This document shows, in pieces, positions 7,788 to 14,344 of a stretch of DNA of 27,638 bases. The notes beneath the pieces were generated by a model, which was given only the letters and a program-made list of their open reading frames with translations, was not told where the DNA came from and did not search any database. Within the stretch, counting starts at the first letter, position 1. Every line of letters begins with the position of its first letter. This DNA comes from JAZNQL01 sp045590155 (GTDB taxonomy: Bacteria; Bacillota; Clostridia; UMGS1883; UMGS1540). The stretch spans positions 1 to 27,638 of the forward strand of contig JAZNQL010000020.1 in assembly GCA_045590155.1 (NCBI GenBank), read 5' to 3'. A program made the translations under genes and the position numbers.

Positions 7788-10700
7788 CTGGACAAGCGAG
7801 CAGGCAACGGCATTAAATGCTAAAAGAACAAATCTTTTGGTGTCGGCGGCGGCAGGTTCGGGAAAAACACAGGTTTTAAGCGGACGAATATTAAGACGTA
7901 TTATTGAGGAAAAGGTGGATATAACATCTTTTCTTATAGTTACGTTTACAAAAGCAGCGGCAGCCGAAATGAGAGAGCGTATTGCAAAAAATATTTCGCA
8001 GGCACTTTCCGAAAATCCGCAGGATGCCCATTTAAAACGCCAGCTTGCACTTATACCTGCAGCACATATAACAACAATTCACTCTTTCTGCCTTGATATT
8101 GTGCAAAACCATTTTATTGAAGCAGATCTTGAACCGGGATTCCGTATAGCAGAAGAAGGGGAAGTAACCTTACTTAAGGCAGAAGCGGCAGAAACGGCTT
8201 TGGCACAAATGTACGAAAAATACCCGGATTTCACTCTTTTTGCTGCGGCGTACGGTTCGCAAAGAAACGATAACGATATTATAGATTTGTGTATAAGAGT
8301 GCATGATTTTTCTGAAAGTATGCCTTTCCCGTCCGAATGGCTTGACGAAAAATGCGCGCAGTTTGAAAATGTTGACAAAACGTGTGAATATCTTATAAAA
8401 CGTGCAAAGCAAACCTTGCAAAGAGCATTAAATAAAACAATTTCTGCACGAAAAATGTTTCCGGAATGCGATTGCTTTAATAACGATGCAGCCTTAATCA
8501 GCAACACATTAAGTTTAAAAACATGGGACGAACTTTACGAAAATCTTAATATGAAATTTGAAAGATTTTCTTACCCTAAAGACGGCGATAATAAAGAAGC
8601 CTCAAAAGAAAAAAGAGAAGAAATAAAAGACCTTTTTGAAAAAGCGGGAACATTTATTCCTTGCAAAAAAGAAGAGGCAGAAAATATAAGCAAGGTAAGC
8701 CTCGATGCTGTAAAAACAATAGTAGAGCTTGTAAAATGCTTTGAAGAAAAATATCAGGACTTAAAGCGCAAGCGTACTCTGCTTGACTTTTCGGATATAG
8801 AACACCTTGCCATAAAGCTTTTAACGAAAAAAGATAACGACGATTATGTAAAAAGCGACATAGCAAAAGAAATTTCAAAAACCTTTGACGAAATATATGT
8901 TGATGAATATCAGGACTCAAACAGAGCACAGGATATTCTTTTCCGCATGCTTTCAAACGGCAACAATCTTTTTATGGTTGGCGATGCAAAGCAAAGTATA
9001 TATGGCTTCAGGAATACAAGCGCAGACCTGTTTTTAGAAAAGTTTTACAGTTACAGTCAAAGAGATGCGGCAAAACAAAGAAAAGTTTGTCTTTCAAAAA
9101 ATTTCAGAAGCAGAAACGAAATTCTTGAATTTGTAAATAAAGTTTTTCTTGAAATAATGACAAAGGATACAGGGGGAATTGATTATAAAGGAGAAAAGCT
9201 TTTTGCAGGGGCAGAGTACCCCAAAGCACCAAAAGACTTTGAAAAACAGGAAATAAATATCATAAGCCTTTCAAAAGAGGATGAAACCAGCATTGCACAT
9301 GAAGCAGATTTTGCCGTAAAGCGCATAAAAGAGCTTATGGGCACATCTGTTTACGATATAAAAACACAAAAAATGCGCGAAATCCGTTATTCCGATATAG
9401 CGGTTTTAATGCGCGCGCCCCGTGATAATGCAGCCGAATTTGAGAAGATTTTAATGGATAACGGAATTCCTGCATATGCAGATTCGGGCGGCGGATTTTT
9501 TGAAGCCCCCGAGGTTGAAACCTTTATTTCTCTTTTGAATGTTATAGATAATTCTCTTTCGGATATTCCGCTGATAGCATTACTTCGCTCGCCTATATTC
9601 GGTTTTTCCGAGGATGAACTTGTTAGCATAAGACTTACAGAAAAAAAGGTACCGTTTAAAGAGGCACTTGAAATACGAGCAAAAGAAGCAGATGCGCTTG
9701 CACAAAAATGCAAAAACATTATTTCAAAGATAGAAAAATGGCGTAAAATATCAAGAACAATGGCTGTTGACGAATTTATATGGTATCTTTTTGACGATAC
9801 AGGATATATGGCGTTTGTAGGGGCATTGCCTCTTGGCGATGTTCGTATGGCAAACTTAAAGCTTTTGTTCGAAAAGGCAAGACAGTTTGAATCATCATCC
9901 TTCAAAGGCCTGTTTAACTTTTTAAACTATATTTCCAGAGTGCGTGAAAAAAGCGATACCGTCAGCGCAAAAGTTATGGACGAAAGCCATAACGTAGTAA
10001 GAATAATGAGTATACATAAAAGCAAGGGGCTTGAATTTCCTGTTGTCATTCTGTCAGGATGCGCAAAAAAATTCAACCGCCGAAGTGTTGCAGGAAAAGT
10101 TTTACTGCATAAGGATATGGGCTTTGGTATAGAATGTATAAACCCAAAGCTTATGGTTTCGTATCCGTCAATACAAAAAAAAGCTGTGGCAGATATGATT
10201 TTGCGCGAGGAAATGGCAGAAGAACTGCGCGTTTTATATGTTGCTCTTACCCGTGCCAAAGAAAAGCTTATTATAACCGCATCTATGAAAAACGCGGATA
10301 AGACGCTTAAAAAGTGGATTCAGGATTTTAAGATGAGCGGAGAAGACGTATACTCTTGCTCGTGCTTTTTGGAACTTTTGATAAAAACTGTTTTTGGAAC
10401 CGATTTGTGTGATGTAAATATAATTGACCTTGAAGAAAACGAAAGTCAGGAAGAAGAAAAAATTATTAACCTAACACCATTAGAACCTGATGAAGAAACA
10501 ATAGAAAGACTTAAGTTTGAGTACGAGGACAAGGTTTCATACATCCCGGCAAAACTTTCTGTAACAGAACTTAAAAAAAGTATGCAAAGTGATGAGGCAA
10601 GTCTTTTTACCGAAAGAGATTTAAAAGAGCCGGACTTTTTGCAAACAGGAGCACGAGCTACCGACATAGGTAATGCCACACATAAGGTTATGGAACTTAT

Positions 10701-11163
10701 AAACTTTAATAAAACCGACACAATCACACAGATAGACGAGGAAATTGAACGCCTTGTTGCAGAAAAGATTATTGACAGTGTTTCAGCCAAAAATGTGTCA
10801 CGTCAGAAAATCTTTAACTTCTTTTCCTCGGATATAGGGAAACGTCTTAAAAAAGCAGACAGAGTTTTCAGAGAAGCTCCGTTTACAATGCCTGTTACGG
10901 CATCTGTAATTACCGGAAACAAAGAAGATAGTGGAGAAAGTGTTATAGTACAGGGAATAATAGATTGCTTTTTCTTTGAAGACGGAAAAGCTGTTATTGT
11001 AGACTATAAAACCGACAAAAATACGGACAGACAAACAATTTTAAACCGCTATAAAACACAGATAGATATTTATGCTGTCGCTATATCAAAAAAATATTTT
11101 TTAAAAAATTTAGAAAAATGTATTTATTTATTTGAAAATAATGATATAATATATGTCGAATAA
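7777..11163 (+). CDS. addA: AddAB helicase-nuclease, subunit AddA
   Basis: AddA is the motor and second nuclease of the AddAB complex. About 1128 residues carry a full set of UvrD/RecB superfamily 1 motifs: Q9 in WTSEQ, Walker A at residues 24-31 (AAAGSGKT), motif II near D376-E377 (YVDEYQDSN), motif III (GDAKQSIYGFRN), motif V (IMSIHKSKGLEFPVVIL) and motif VI (LYVALTRAKEKL). The RecB-type nuclease at the C-terminus keeps D1063 (GIIDC), D1076 and K1078 (VDYKTD). All key residues are intact, so this subunit should be active. I chose ATG 7777, with GAGGTG seven bases upstream, over GTG 7768, which falls inside that site. It overlaps the end of addB, consistent with coupled translation of the two subunits. 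Confidence 0.95.
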   Translation: MKINWTSEQATALNAKRTNLLVSAAAGSGKTQVLSGRILRRIIEEKVDITSFLIVTFTKAAAAEMRERIAKNISQALSENPQDAHLKRQLALIPAAHITTIHSFCLDIVQNHFIEADLEPGFRIAEEGEVTLLKAEAAETALAQMYEKYPDFTLFAAAYGSQRNDNDIIDLCIRVHDFSESMPFPSEWLDEKCAQFENVDKTCEYLIKRAKQTLQRALNKTISARKMFPECDCFNNDAALISNTLSLKTWDELYENLNMKFERFSYPKDGDNKEASKEKREEIKDLFEKAGTFIPCKKEEAENISKVSLDAVKTIVELVKCFEEKYQDLKRKRTLLDFSDIEHLAIKLLTKKDNDDYVKSDIAKEISKTFDEIYVDEYQDSNRAQDILFRMLSNGNNLFMVGDAKQSIYGFRNTSADLFLEKFYSYSQRDAAKQRKVCLSKNFRSRNEILEFVNKVFLEIMTKDTGGIDYKGEKLFAGAEYPKAPKDFEKQEINIISLSKEDETSIAHEADFAVKRIKELMGTSVYDIKTQKMREIRYSDIAVLMRAPRDNAAEFEKILMDNGIPAYADSGGGFFEAPEVETFISLLNVIDNSLSDIPLIALLRSPIFGFSEDELVSIRLTEKKVPFKEALEIRAKEADALAQKCKNIISKIEKWRKISRTMAVDEFIWYLFDDTGYMAFVGALPLGDVRMANLKLLFEKARQFESSSFKGLFNFLNYISRVREKSDTVSAKVMDESHNVVRIMSIHKSKGLEFPVVILSGCAKKFNRRSVAGKVLLHKDMGFGIECINPKLMVSYPSIQKKAVADMILREEMAEELRVLYVALTRAKEKLIITASMKNADKTLKKWIQDFKMSGEDVYSCSCFLELLIKTVFGTDLCDVNIIDLEENESQEEEKIINLTPLEPDEETIERLKFEYEDKVSYIPAKLSVTELKKSMQSDEASLFTERDLKEPDFLQTGARATDIGNATHKVMELINFNKTDTITQIDEEIERLVAEKIIDSVSAKNVSRQKIFNFFSSDIGKRLKKADRVFREAPFTMPVTASVITGNKEDSGESVIVQGIIDCFFFEDGKAVIVDYKTDKNTDRQTILNRYKTQIDIYAVAISKKYFLKNLEKCIYLFENNDIIYVE

Positions 11164-11183
11164 AGGCATAAGGAGGTAATGGT

Positions 11184-11573
11184 ATGCCAAAAAGAAGAAT
11201 ATATCGTGGCGGCGAGCAGAGAAACAATAAGGTTTTAAAAATAATGGGAACCATAGTAGGATTTATTTTGATATTCTACATATCATTTTTAATTGCCGTA
11301 TCAATGTTTTCCAAAGAAGATGTATCGGAAGAGGTTGATAATACACCGGTAGAATCTGTTCAGCCTGAATCAACGCAGATTCCGGCAGACATTCCCGAAC
11401 CTGCACCCGAAGATACCGAGAGTACAGAAGAATCTGAAGAAGAACAAACAACTGAAGACGGTGAAAATAACACCGAAGAAGAAAATGCAGATAACACGGC
11501 AGAAAATGAAGAAACAGGAACACAAACAACAGAGTCTAACACTGAAACAGAGGAGACAACTGTGACAGAATAA
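11184..11573 (+). CDS. Small single-pass membrane protein with acidic Thr/Glu-rich tail
   Basis: I do not recognise this 129-residue protein. It has a basic N-terminus (MPKRRIYRGGEQRNNK), one hydrophobic helix around residues 19-42 (IMGTIVGFILIFYISFLIAV), and then about 85 residues made almost entirely of Glu, Thr, Ser, Asn and Pro. The basic start predicts a cytoplasmic N-terminus with the acidic tail outside. The start is well supported by AGGAGG seven bases before the ATG, 20 bases after the addA stop, so it is likely transcribed with addAB. The low-complexity tail gives no functional clue; a link to DNA repair is not implied by position alone. Confidence 0.7.
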   Translation: MPKRRIYRGGEQRNNKVLKIMGTIVGFILIFYISFLIAVSMFSKEDVSEEVDNTPVESVQPESTQIPADIPEPAPEDTESTEESEEEQTTEDGENNTEEENADNTAENEETGTQTTESNTETEETTVTE

Positions 11574-11601
11574 AAAATAAAATAAAAAAAATAAAAATAA
11601 A

Positions 11602-11686
11602 AAAAGGGAAATTTAAACAAACAGAGAATAATAGTAAGTAGGCTGTAATTTACGGCATTGATAGATTGTTAATGCCGTTCCCTTTT
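11602..11686 (+). other. Structured intergenic segment upstream of tRNA-Pro
   Basis: AAAAGGGAA (11602-11610) can pair over nine bases with TTCCCTTTT (11678-11686). Just inside the right arm lies a perfect 8-bp hairpin, ACGGCATT (11652-11659) with AATGCCGT (11671-11678). The T-rich end after the second arm could make it a terminator for the addAB transcript, or it could be a small structured RNA. No T-box or other known leader signature is visible. Confidence 0.35.
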
Positions 11687-11704
11687 ATAAAAGCTAAAAC
11701 AGAG

Positions 11705-11781
11705 CGGGATGTGGCGCAGTTTGGTAGCGCATCTGGTTTGGGACCAGAGGGCCGCAGGTTCGAATCCTGTCATCCCGACCA
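11705..11781 (+). tRNA. tRNA-Pro (anticodon UGG)
   Basis: The acceptor stem is CGGGATG (11705-11711) paired with CATCCCG (11771-11777), with discriminator A at 11778 and an encoded CCA at 11779-11781. The anticodon stem TCTGG/CCAGA encloses loop TTTGGGA, giving anticodon TGG at 11739-11741. The T-arm is CAGGTTCGAATCCTG. I found no clear promoter directly upstream. The last 18 bases recur at 11965-11982. Confidence 0.96.
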
Positions 11782-11818
11782 AAAATCAGGCTATACCTTT
11801 TGGTATAGCCTGATTTTT
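11781..11818 (+). terminator. Terminator hairpin A, directly after tRNA-Pro
   Basis: A perfect 17-bp stem (11781-11797 with 11802-11818) and a TTTT loop, flanked by A and T runs, so it can work in both directions. Its core CTATACCTTTTGGTATAG (11791-11808) is repeated exactly at 12231-12248. It begins at the last base of the tRNA CCA, as expected for the tRNA-Pro terminator. Confidence 0.9.
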
Positions 11819-11982
11819 TGATATTAAAAAGGATTCGAACCTTGAGAAGGCACGAACGTTAAAGAAAAACAGTCCGGTGGACTGTTTTTTGAGAGAGTGT
11901 TGTGCAGGCGGGTACTGTAAGCGAAGCTTACGGTCGCCAAGCAAGGCAGATGCGAAGCATATGCATCCTGTCATCCCGACCA
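11819..11982 (+). repeat. tRNA-tail repeat element (unit A)
   Basis: This 164-bp non-coding element lies between two terminator hairpins. It opens with an antisense tRNA T-arm (GGATTCGAACC, 11831-11841), the inverse of the tRNA-Pro T-arm. Next is a hairpin, AAAAACAGTCC-GGT-GGACTGTTTTT (11865-11889). Then come two GAA-loop hairpins, GTAAGC-GAA-GCTTAC (11917-11931) and ATGC-GAA-GCAT (11950-11960). It ends in an exact copy of the tRNA-Pro 3' end (ATCCTGTCATCCCGACCA, 11965-11982). No believable gene is present. From memory, similar tRNA-adjacent sequences with an ACAGTCCGGTGGACTGT palindrome occur in other clostridial genomes; I know of no named family and could not check. Confidence 0.75.
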
Positions 11983-12016
11983 GAAAAAAGACTATTCGAA
12001 AGAATAGTCTTTTTTC
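11983..12016 (+). terminator. Terminator-like hairpin after the duplicated tRNA tail
   Basis: A perfect 15-bp stem (11983-11997 with 12002-12016) around a GAAA tetraloop, with A6 and T6 runs in the arms. It follows the second copy of the tRNA end immediately, as hairpin A follows the first copy. This suggests the pair 'tRNA end plus terminator' was copied as a unit, though the stem sequences differ. Confidence 0.7.
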
Positions 12017-12190
12017 AGTTAAATCCGTCTTACAGACGGAATAAATCTGCTTCGCAGATGAAATCACTTCGTGATGAAATCCGACTTTGTCGGGATAATA
12101 AAGACGGATTTAATTTCATCAAAGTTATAAAACTTTGATTTCATCCAAATTTGTTTGCATTTCATCGTGAACAAAGTGAACGATTTCACT
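12017..12190. repeat. Array of small hairpins separated by GATGAAAT/ATTTCATC
   Basis: Consecutive short hairpins include TCCGTCT-TAC-AGACGGA (12024-12040), ATCTGC-TTC-GCAGAT (12045-12059), ATCAC-TTC-GTGAT (12063-12075), ATCCGAC-TTT-GTCGG (12079-12093) and ATCAAAGTT-ATAA-AACTTTGAT (12118-12139). Weaker ones follow to 12184. The left half has GATGAAAT between hairpins (12058 and 12073); the right half has its reverse complement ATTTCATC (12113, 12138, 12159). The whole array is therefore roughly symmetrical around 12100. Short open frames here are by-products of the repeats. It is not a CRISPR array. Confidence 0.7.
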
Positions 12191-12223
12191 CTATGTATTG
12201 TATCTATTATGTTGCCGAAAGCC

Positions 12224-12255
12224 AAAAAAGCTATACCTTTTGGTATAGCTTTTTT
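12224..12255. terminator. Terminator hairpin B, between the hairpin array and lysR
   Basis: A 14-bp stem (12224-12237 with 12242-12255) and TTTT loop with A6/T6 ends, so it works in both directions. It stands about 60 bases after the lysR stop on the minus strand and can end that transcript. Its core is identical over 18 bases to hairpin A (11791-11808). Confidence 0.8.
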
Positions 12256-12256
12256 C

Positions 12257-12287
12257 AATGTTGGAAAGGATTCGAACCTTCAGAAGG
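12257..12287 (+). repeat. Antisense T-arm repeat, unit B (truncated)
   Basis: Bases 12265-12287 match 11828-11850 of unit A at 22 of 23 positions, including GGATTCGAACC. As in unit A, the repeat directly follows a terminator with the CTATACCTTTTGGTATAG core. No tRNA body, palindrome or tRNA tail follows, so this is a truncated copy. Confidence 0.7.
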
Positions 12288-12310
12288 GAAAAATTTGATT
12301 AAGAACAGAA

Positions 12311-12334
12311 TTAGGTTACATCATTTCCAACATT
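12311..12334 (-). repeat. Possible inverted copy of the repeat, at the lysR 3' end
   Basis: On the minus strand this reads AATGTTGGAAA, then TGATGTAACCTAA. The first 11 bases match 12257-12267 exactly, and the rest aligns to GGATTCGAACCTT with short gaps. It includes the last LysR codons and the stop. The arms could form a hairpin with a 43-base gap between the exact 11-bp parts. The match beyond 11 bases is weak. Confidence 0.4.
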
Positions 12335-13167
12335 TGAGAAAACAAGAATCCTGTCTTGGAACTTGATTTGTTAGTGTATATATAAGAATCTCGAAACAAA
12401 CCATTATCAATTCTCAGTAGATTTATATCATTGCTGATTTGTTTTTTCCATGAAATAGCAGGAAAGAATGTAATGCCGAGACCCATTTCCAAGTAATTTC
12501 GTATATATTGAGGATCGTCGCACTCTATTACAATTTCAGGATTAAAGTTTCTTTGGTGCAAAAACATATCTGTGCATTGTCTTAAACTGCTTCCTTTCGG
12601 CATACAAATAAATTTTTCACATTTCAATTCATCTGTAGAAACGCAGTCTTTCTTTGATAATGGATTACTTTTATGAACTGCGATAAAAATTTCCTCGTGC
12701 AACCAAAAAATTTTATTAAAACAGTCATTAGTTATATTTTGGTCAGTAACTATAATGTCATATTCGTTTATGTTTGACTGGCAAATTTGCCCCTGGTGTC
12801 TGATATTGAATGAAATTTTAGGATATTTAACTTTGAATTCCGATATAAGCTCCGTTACTTTTTGCCTATTTGTCATAATAAGCAGATTAAGTTTACCGAA
12901 AGGAGTTTGGGATAAATCGAAAATATCTGCTTTTGCTTTTTTAAACAGCTTTTCGGATTTTTCAATAGCATACAATAATATTTTTCCATATTCATTAAGC
13001 TTTATTTTATTGGAAGTTCTATCGAAAAGTCTAACGCCTATTTCATTTTCAAGCTTTTTTATACTGACTGAAATACTGGATGTAGGAACCATAAATTGTT
13101 GAGCGGTATACGAAAAATTTTCAGACTTTGCAGCGTGGCAGAAATATTTCAATTGTAAAATTTCCAT
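12316..13167 (-). CDS. LysR family transcriptional regulator
   Basis: This 283-residue protein begins with a typical LysR winged helix-turn-helix: EILQLKYFCHAAKSENFSYT, then SSISVSIKKLENEIGVRLFDRT within residues 1-60. A two-lobed periplasmic-binding-like effector domain follows from about residue 90. LysR proteins usually control the gene they diverge from and often themselves; the eamA-type gene starts 168 bases away in the opposite direction and is the obvious target (inference). The effector is unknown. The start ATG has AAAGGAA upstream. The C-terminus (SQMLEMM) lies in sequence that matches the neighbouring repeat in inverted form, so the end may be altered. The gene is visibly more AT-rich than the housekeeping genes. 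Confidence 0.88.
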   Translation of the reverse strand: MEILQLKYFCHAAKSENFSYTAQQFMVPTSSISVSIKKLENEIGVRLFDRTSNKIKLNEYGKILLYAIEKSEKLFKKAKADIFDLSQTPFGKLNLLIMTNRQKVTELISEFKVKYPKISFNIRHQGQICQSNINEYDIIVTDQNITNDCFNKIFWLHEEIFIAVHKSNPLSKKDCVSTDELKCEKFICMPKGSSLRQCTDMFLHQRNFNPEIVIECDDPQYIRNYLEMGLGITFFPAISWKKQISNDINLLRIDNGLFRDSYIYTNKSSSKTGFLFSQMLEMM

Positions 13168-13335
13168 TCTTTTAATTCCTTTCTCTTGTTTTGTTATATA
13201 CTATCATACTATATATTAAAAATTAAAGCAACTATATTTAAATATATTATTTACTGTAATGTAAAAAATTGATAAAATACTATAGACGCAATATTTATGA
13301 ATCGATATCATCTAAAGATAAGGAGTAGAACAAAG
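13168..13335. promoter_or_regulatory. Divergent lysR-eamA control region
   Basis: This AT-rich intergenic region contains a candidate promoter for the transporter: TTTACT (13250-13255), 17-bp spacer, TAAAAT (13273-13278). Towards lysR there is a short direct repeat of ATACTAT (from about 13197) that could be part of a regulator site. I saw no convincing T-N11-A dyad, so the operator is not placed. Confidence 0.45.
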
Positions 13336-14196
13336 ATGAAAAAAGGAATTTTATATGCCCTTATAACAGCAGTTTTATTTGTTACGTTAGAACCCGTGAG
13401 CAAGCTCATAGCAGGAGAAGTAAATCCGTATGCGATTACTTTTTGGAGATTTATTATAGGTTCTTTGATACTCTTACCTTCCGCAATTAAAAAAATCAAA
13501 AAAGAAAAAATACATATTGGCTTAAAAGATTTTACGATAATGAGCGCACTTGGTATTTTATTTATATGTATAAGTATGATTGCCTTACAGATTGGTGTAA
13601 AAAAAGCGGACTCTCCTGCTCTGATTGCAATCATTTTTTCGTTAAATTCAATATTTACTATCTTGTTTGCCATCTTTATTTTAAAAGAGAAACTCAACAG
13701 AAATAAGGTCTTGGCGTTGTTTTTTGGTGTTATCGCAGTGCTTGCTTGTATAGATTTTTCATCAGCAACAAATCTTGAATCTATATTGTACGGGGTGTTT
13801 GCTGCTTTAAGTTTCAGTTTGTATACTGTTCTCAGCCAGAAATTTACAAAAAAATTTGGCGGTATTATTCAAACAAGCATTGTTTTCTTAATGGGAAGTA
13901 TAATTCTTTTCATTGCGTTACTCGTTTTAAAAACAGAGATTGCACCTTCCTTTTCCTTAAATACATTTGAAGTATTACTCTATCTTGGTATTTTTGTTAC
14001 TGGGATAGGCTACGGATGTTATTTTAAAGCAATTGAAAAAGGGGGGATCATTATGGGGTCGTTGGCGTTTTTTATCAAACCGATTCTTACACCGTTTGCG
14101 ACCCTGGTTGTGACCGGCATTGTACCGGACTTAAAAGTGTTCGGAGCCATGGCTTGTATTGTTGCAGCATCTTATTTTGCGACATACAAAAAGTAA
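13336..14196 (+). CDS. EamA/DMT-family transporter
   Basis: This 286-residue protein has ten hydrophobic segments in two similar halves, the drug/metabolite transporter (EamA) layout. The first helix starts KGILYALITAVLFVTLEPVS and is followed by NPYAITFWRFIIGSLILLPS, a typical EamA first-repeat pattern. The second half includes ILYGVFAALSFSLYTVLSQK and GIFVTGIGYGCYFKAIEKGG. Members export amino acids or other small metabolites; the substrate cannot be told here. I chose ATG 13336, with AGGAG 10 bases upstream, over ATG 13297, which lies before that site. It forms a divergent pair with lysR and is followed by terminator hairpin C. Confidence 0.88.
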   Translation: MKKGILYALITAVLFVTLEPVSKLIAGEVNPYAITFWRFIIGSLILLPSAIKKIKKEKIHIGLKDFTIMSALGILFICISMIALQIGVKKADSPALIAIIFSLNSIFTILFAIFILKEKLNRNKVLALFFGVIAVLACIDFSSATNLESILYGVFAALSFSLYTVLSQKFTKKFGGIIQTSIVFLMGSIILFIALLVLKTEIAPSFSLNTFEVLLYLGIFVTGIGYGCYFKAIEKGGIIMGSLAFFIKPILTPFATLVVTGIVPDLKVFGAMACIVAASYFATYKK

Positions 14197-14214
14197 ATAT
14201 TTTGGACTTAAAAT

Positions 14215-14256
14215 AAAAAAATCAAGCTATGCAAAAATGTATAGCTTGATTTTTTT
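14215..14256 (+). terminator. Terminator hairpin C, after eamA
   Basis: A perfect 16-bp stem, AAAAAAATCAAGCTAT (14215-14230) with its complement at 14241-14256, ending in seven Ts. It lies 18 bases after the eamA stop and serves as its terminator. The A/T-flanked stem ending in AAGCTAT resembles hairpins A and B. Confidence 0.9.
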
Positions 14257-14280
14257 ATGTTAAAAAGAATTGGAAGCATT
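14257..14280 (+). repeat. Diverged repeat unit C
   Basis: ATGTTAAAAAGAATTGGAAGC (14257-14277) matches the start of unit A (ATATTAAAAAGGATTCGAACC, 11821-11841) at 17 of 21 positions, and it also directly follows a terminator hairpin. With units A and B it makes three copies in one direction, two of them (B and C) bracketing lysR-eamA. Confidence 0.5.
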
Positions 14281-14284
14281 CTTC

Positions 14285-14313
14285 TTGCAAAAAGGTTTGT
14301 TTAGTTATATAAT
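14285..14313 (+). promoter_or_regulatory. Promoter for the DUF5131 gene
   Basis: TTGCAA (14285-14290), 17-bp spacer, consensus TATAAT (14308-14313). The expected transcript start near 14320 is only a few bases before ATG 14324, which supports GTG 14345 as the real start. Confidence 0.8.
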
Positions 14314-14344
14314 ATTGTTAAAAATGAAAAAAGGGGGGATACAG

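Noticed and set aside
11574..11704. T-box leader before tRNA-Pro
   Set aside because: No T-box consensus or specifier loop; the downstream gene is a tRNA, not a synthetase or biosynthetic gene.
11828..11850. A second tRNA on the minus strand, suggested by GGATTCGAACC
   Set aside because: Only the T-arm is present; there is no acceptor stem, anticodon arm or CCA around it. The same holds at 12265-12287.
12017..12190. CRISPR array
   Set aside because: The repeated unit is only 8 bases, occurs in both orientations, and the intervening pieces are themselves palindromes, not spacers; no cas gene is present.
11786..12366. Short open reading frames on both strands across the repeat zone (for example 11786-12067 minus, 11902-12138 plus, 12064-12258 minus, 12151-12366 plus)
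   Set aside because: They run through hairpins and repeats, lack ribosome-binding sites and have repeat-driven composition; such frames are often mis-annotated as hypothetical proteins.
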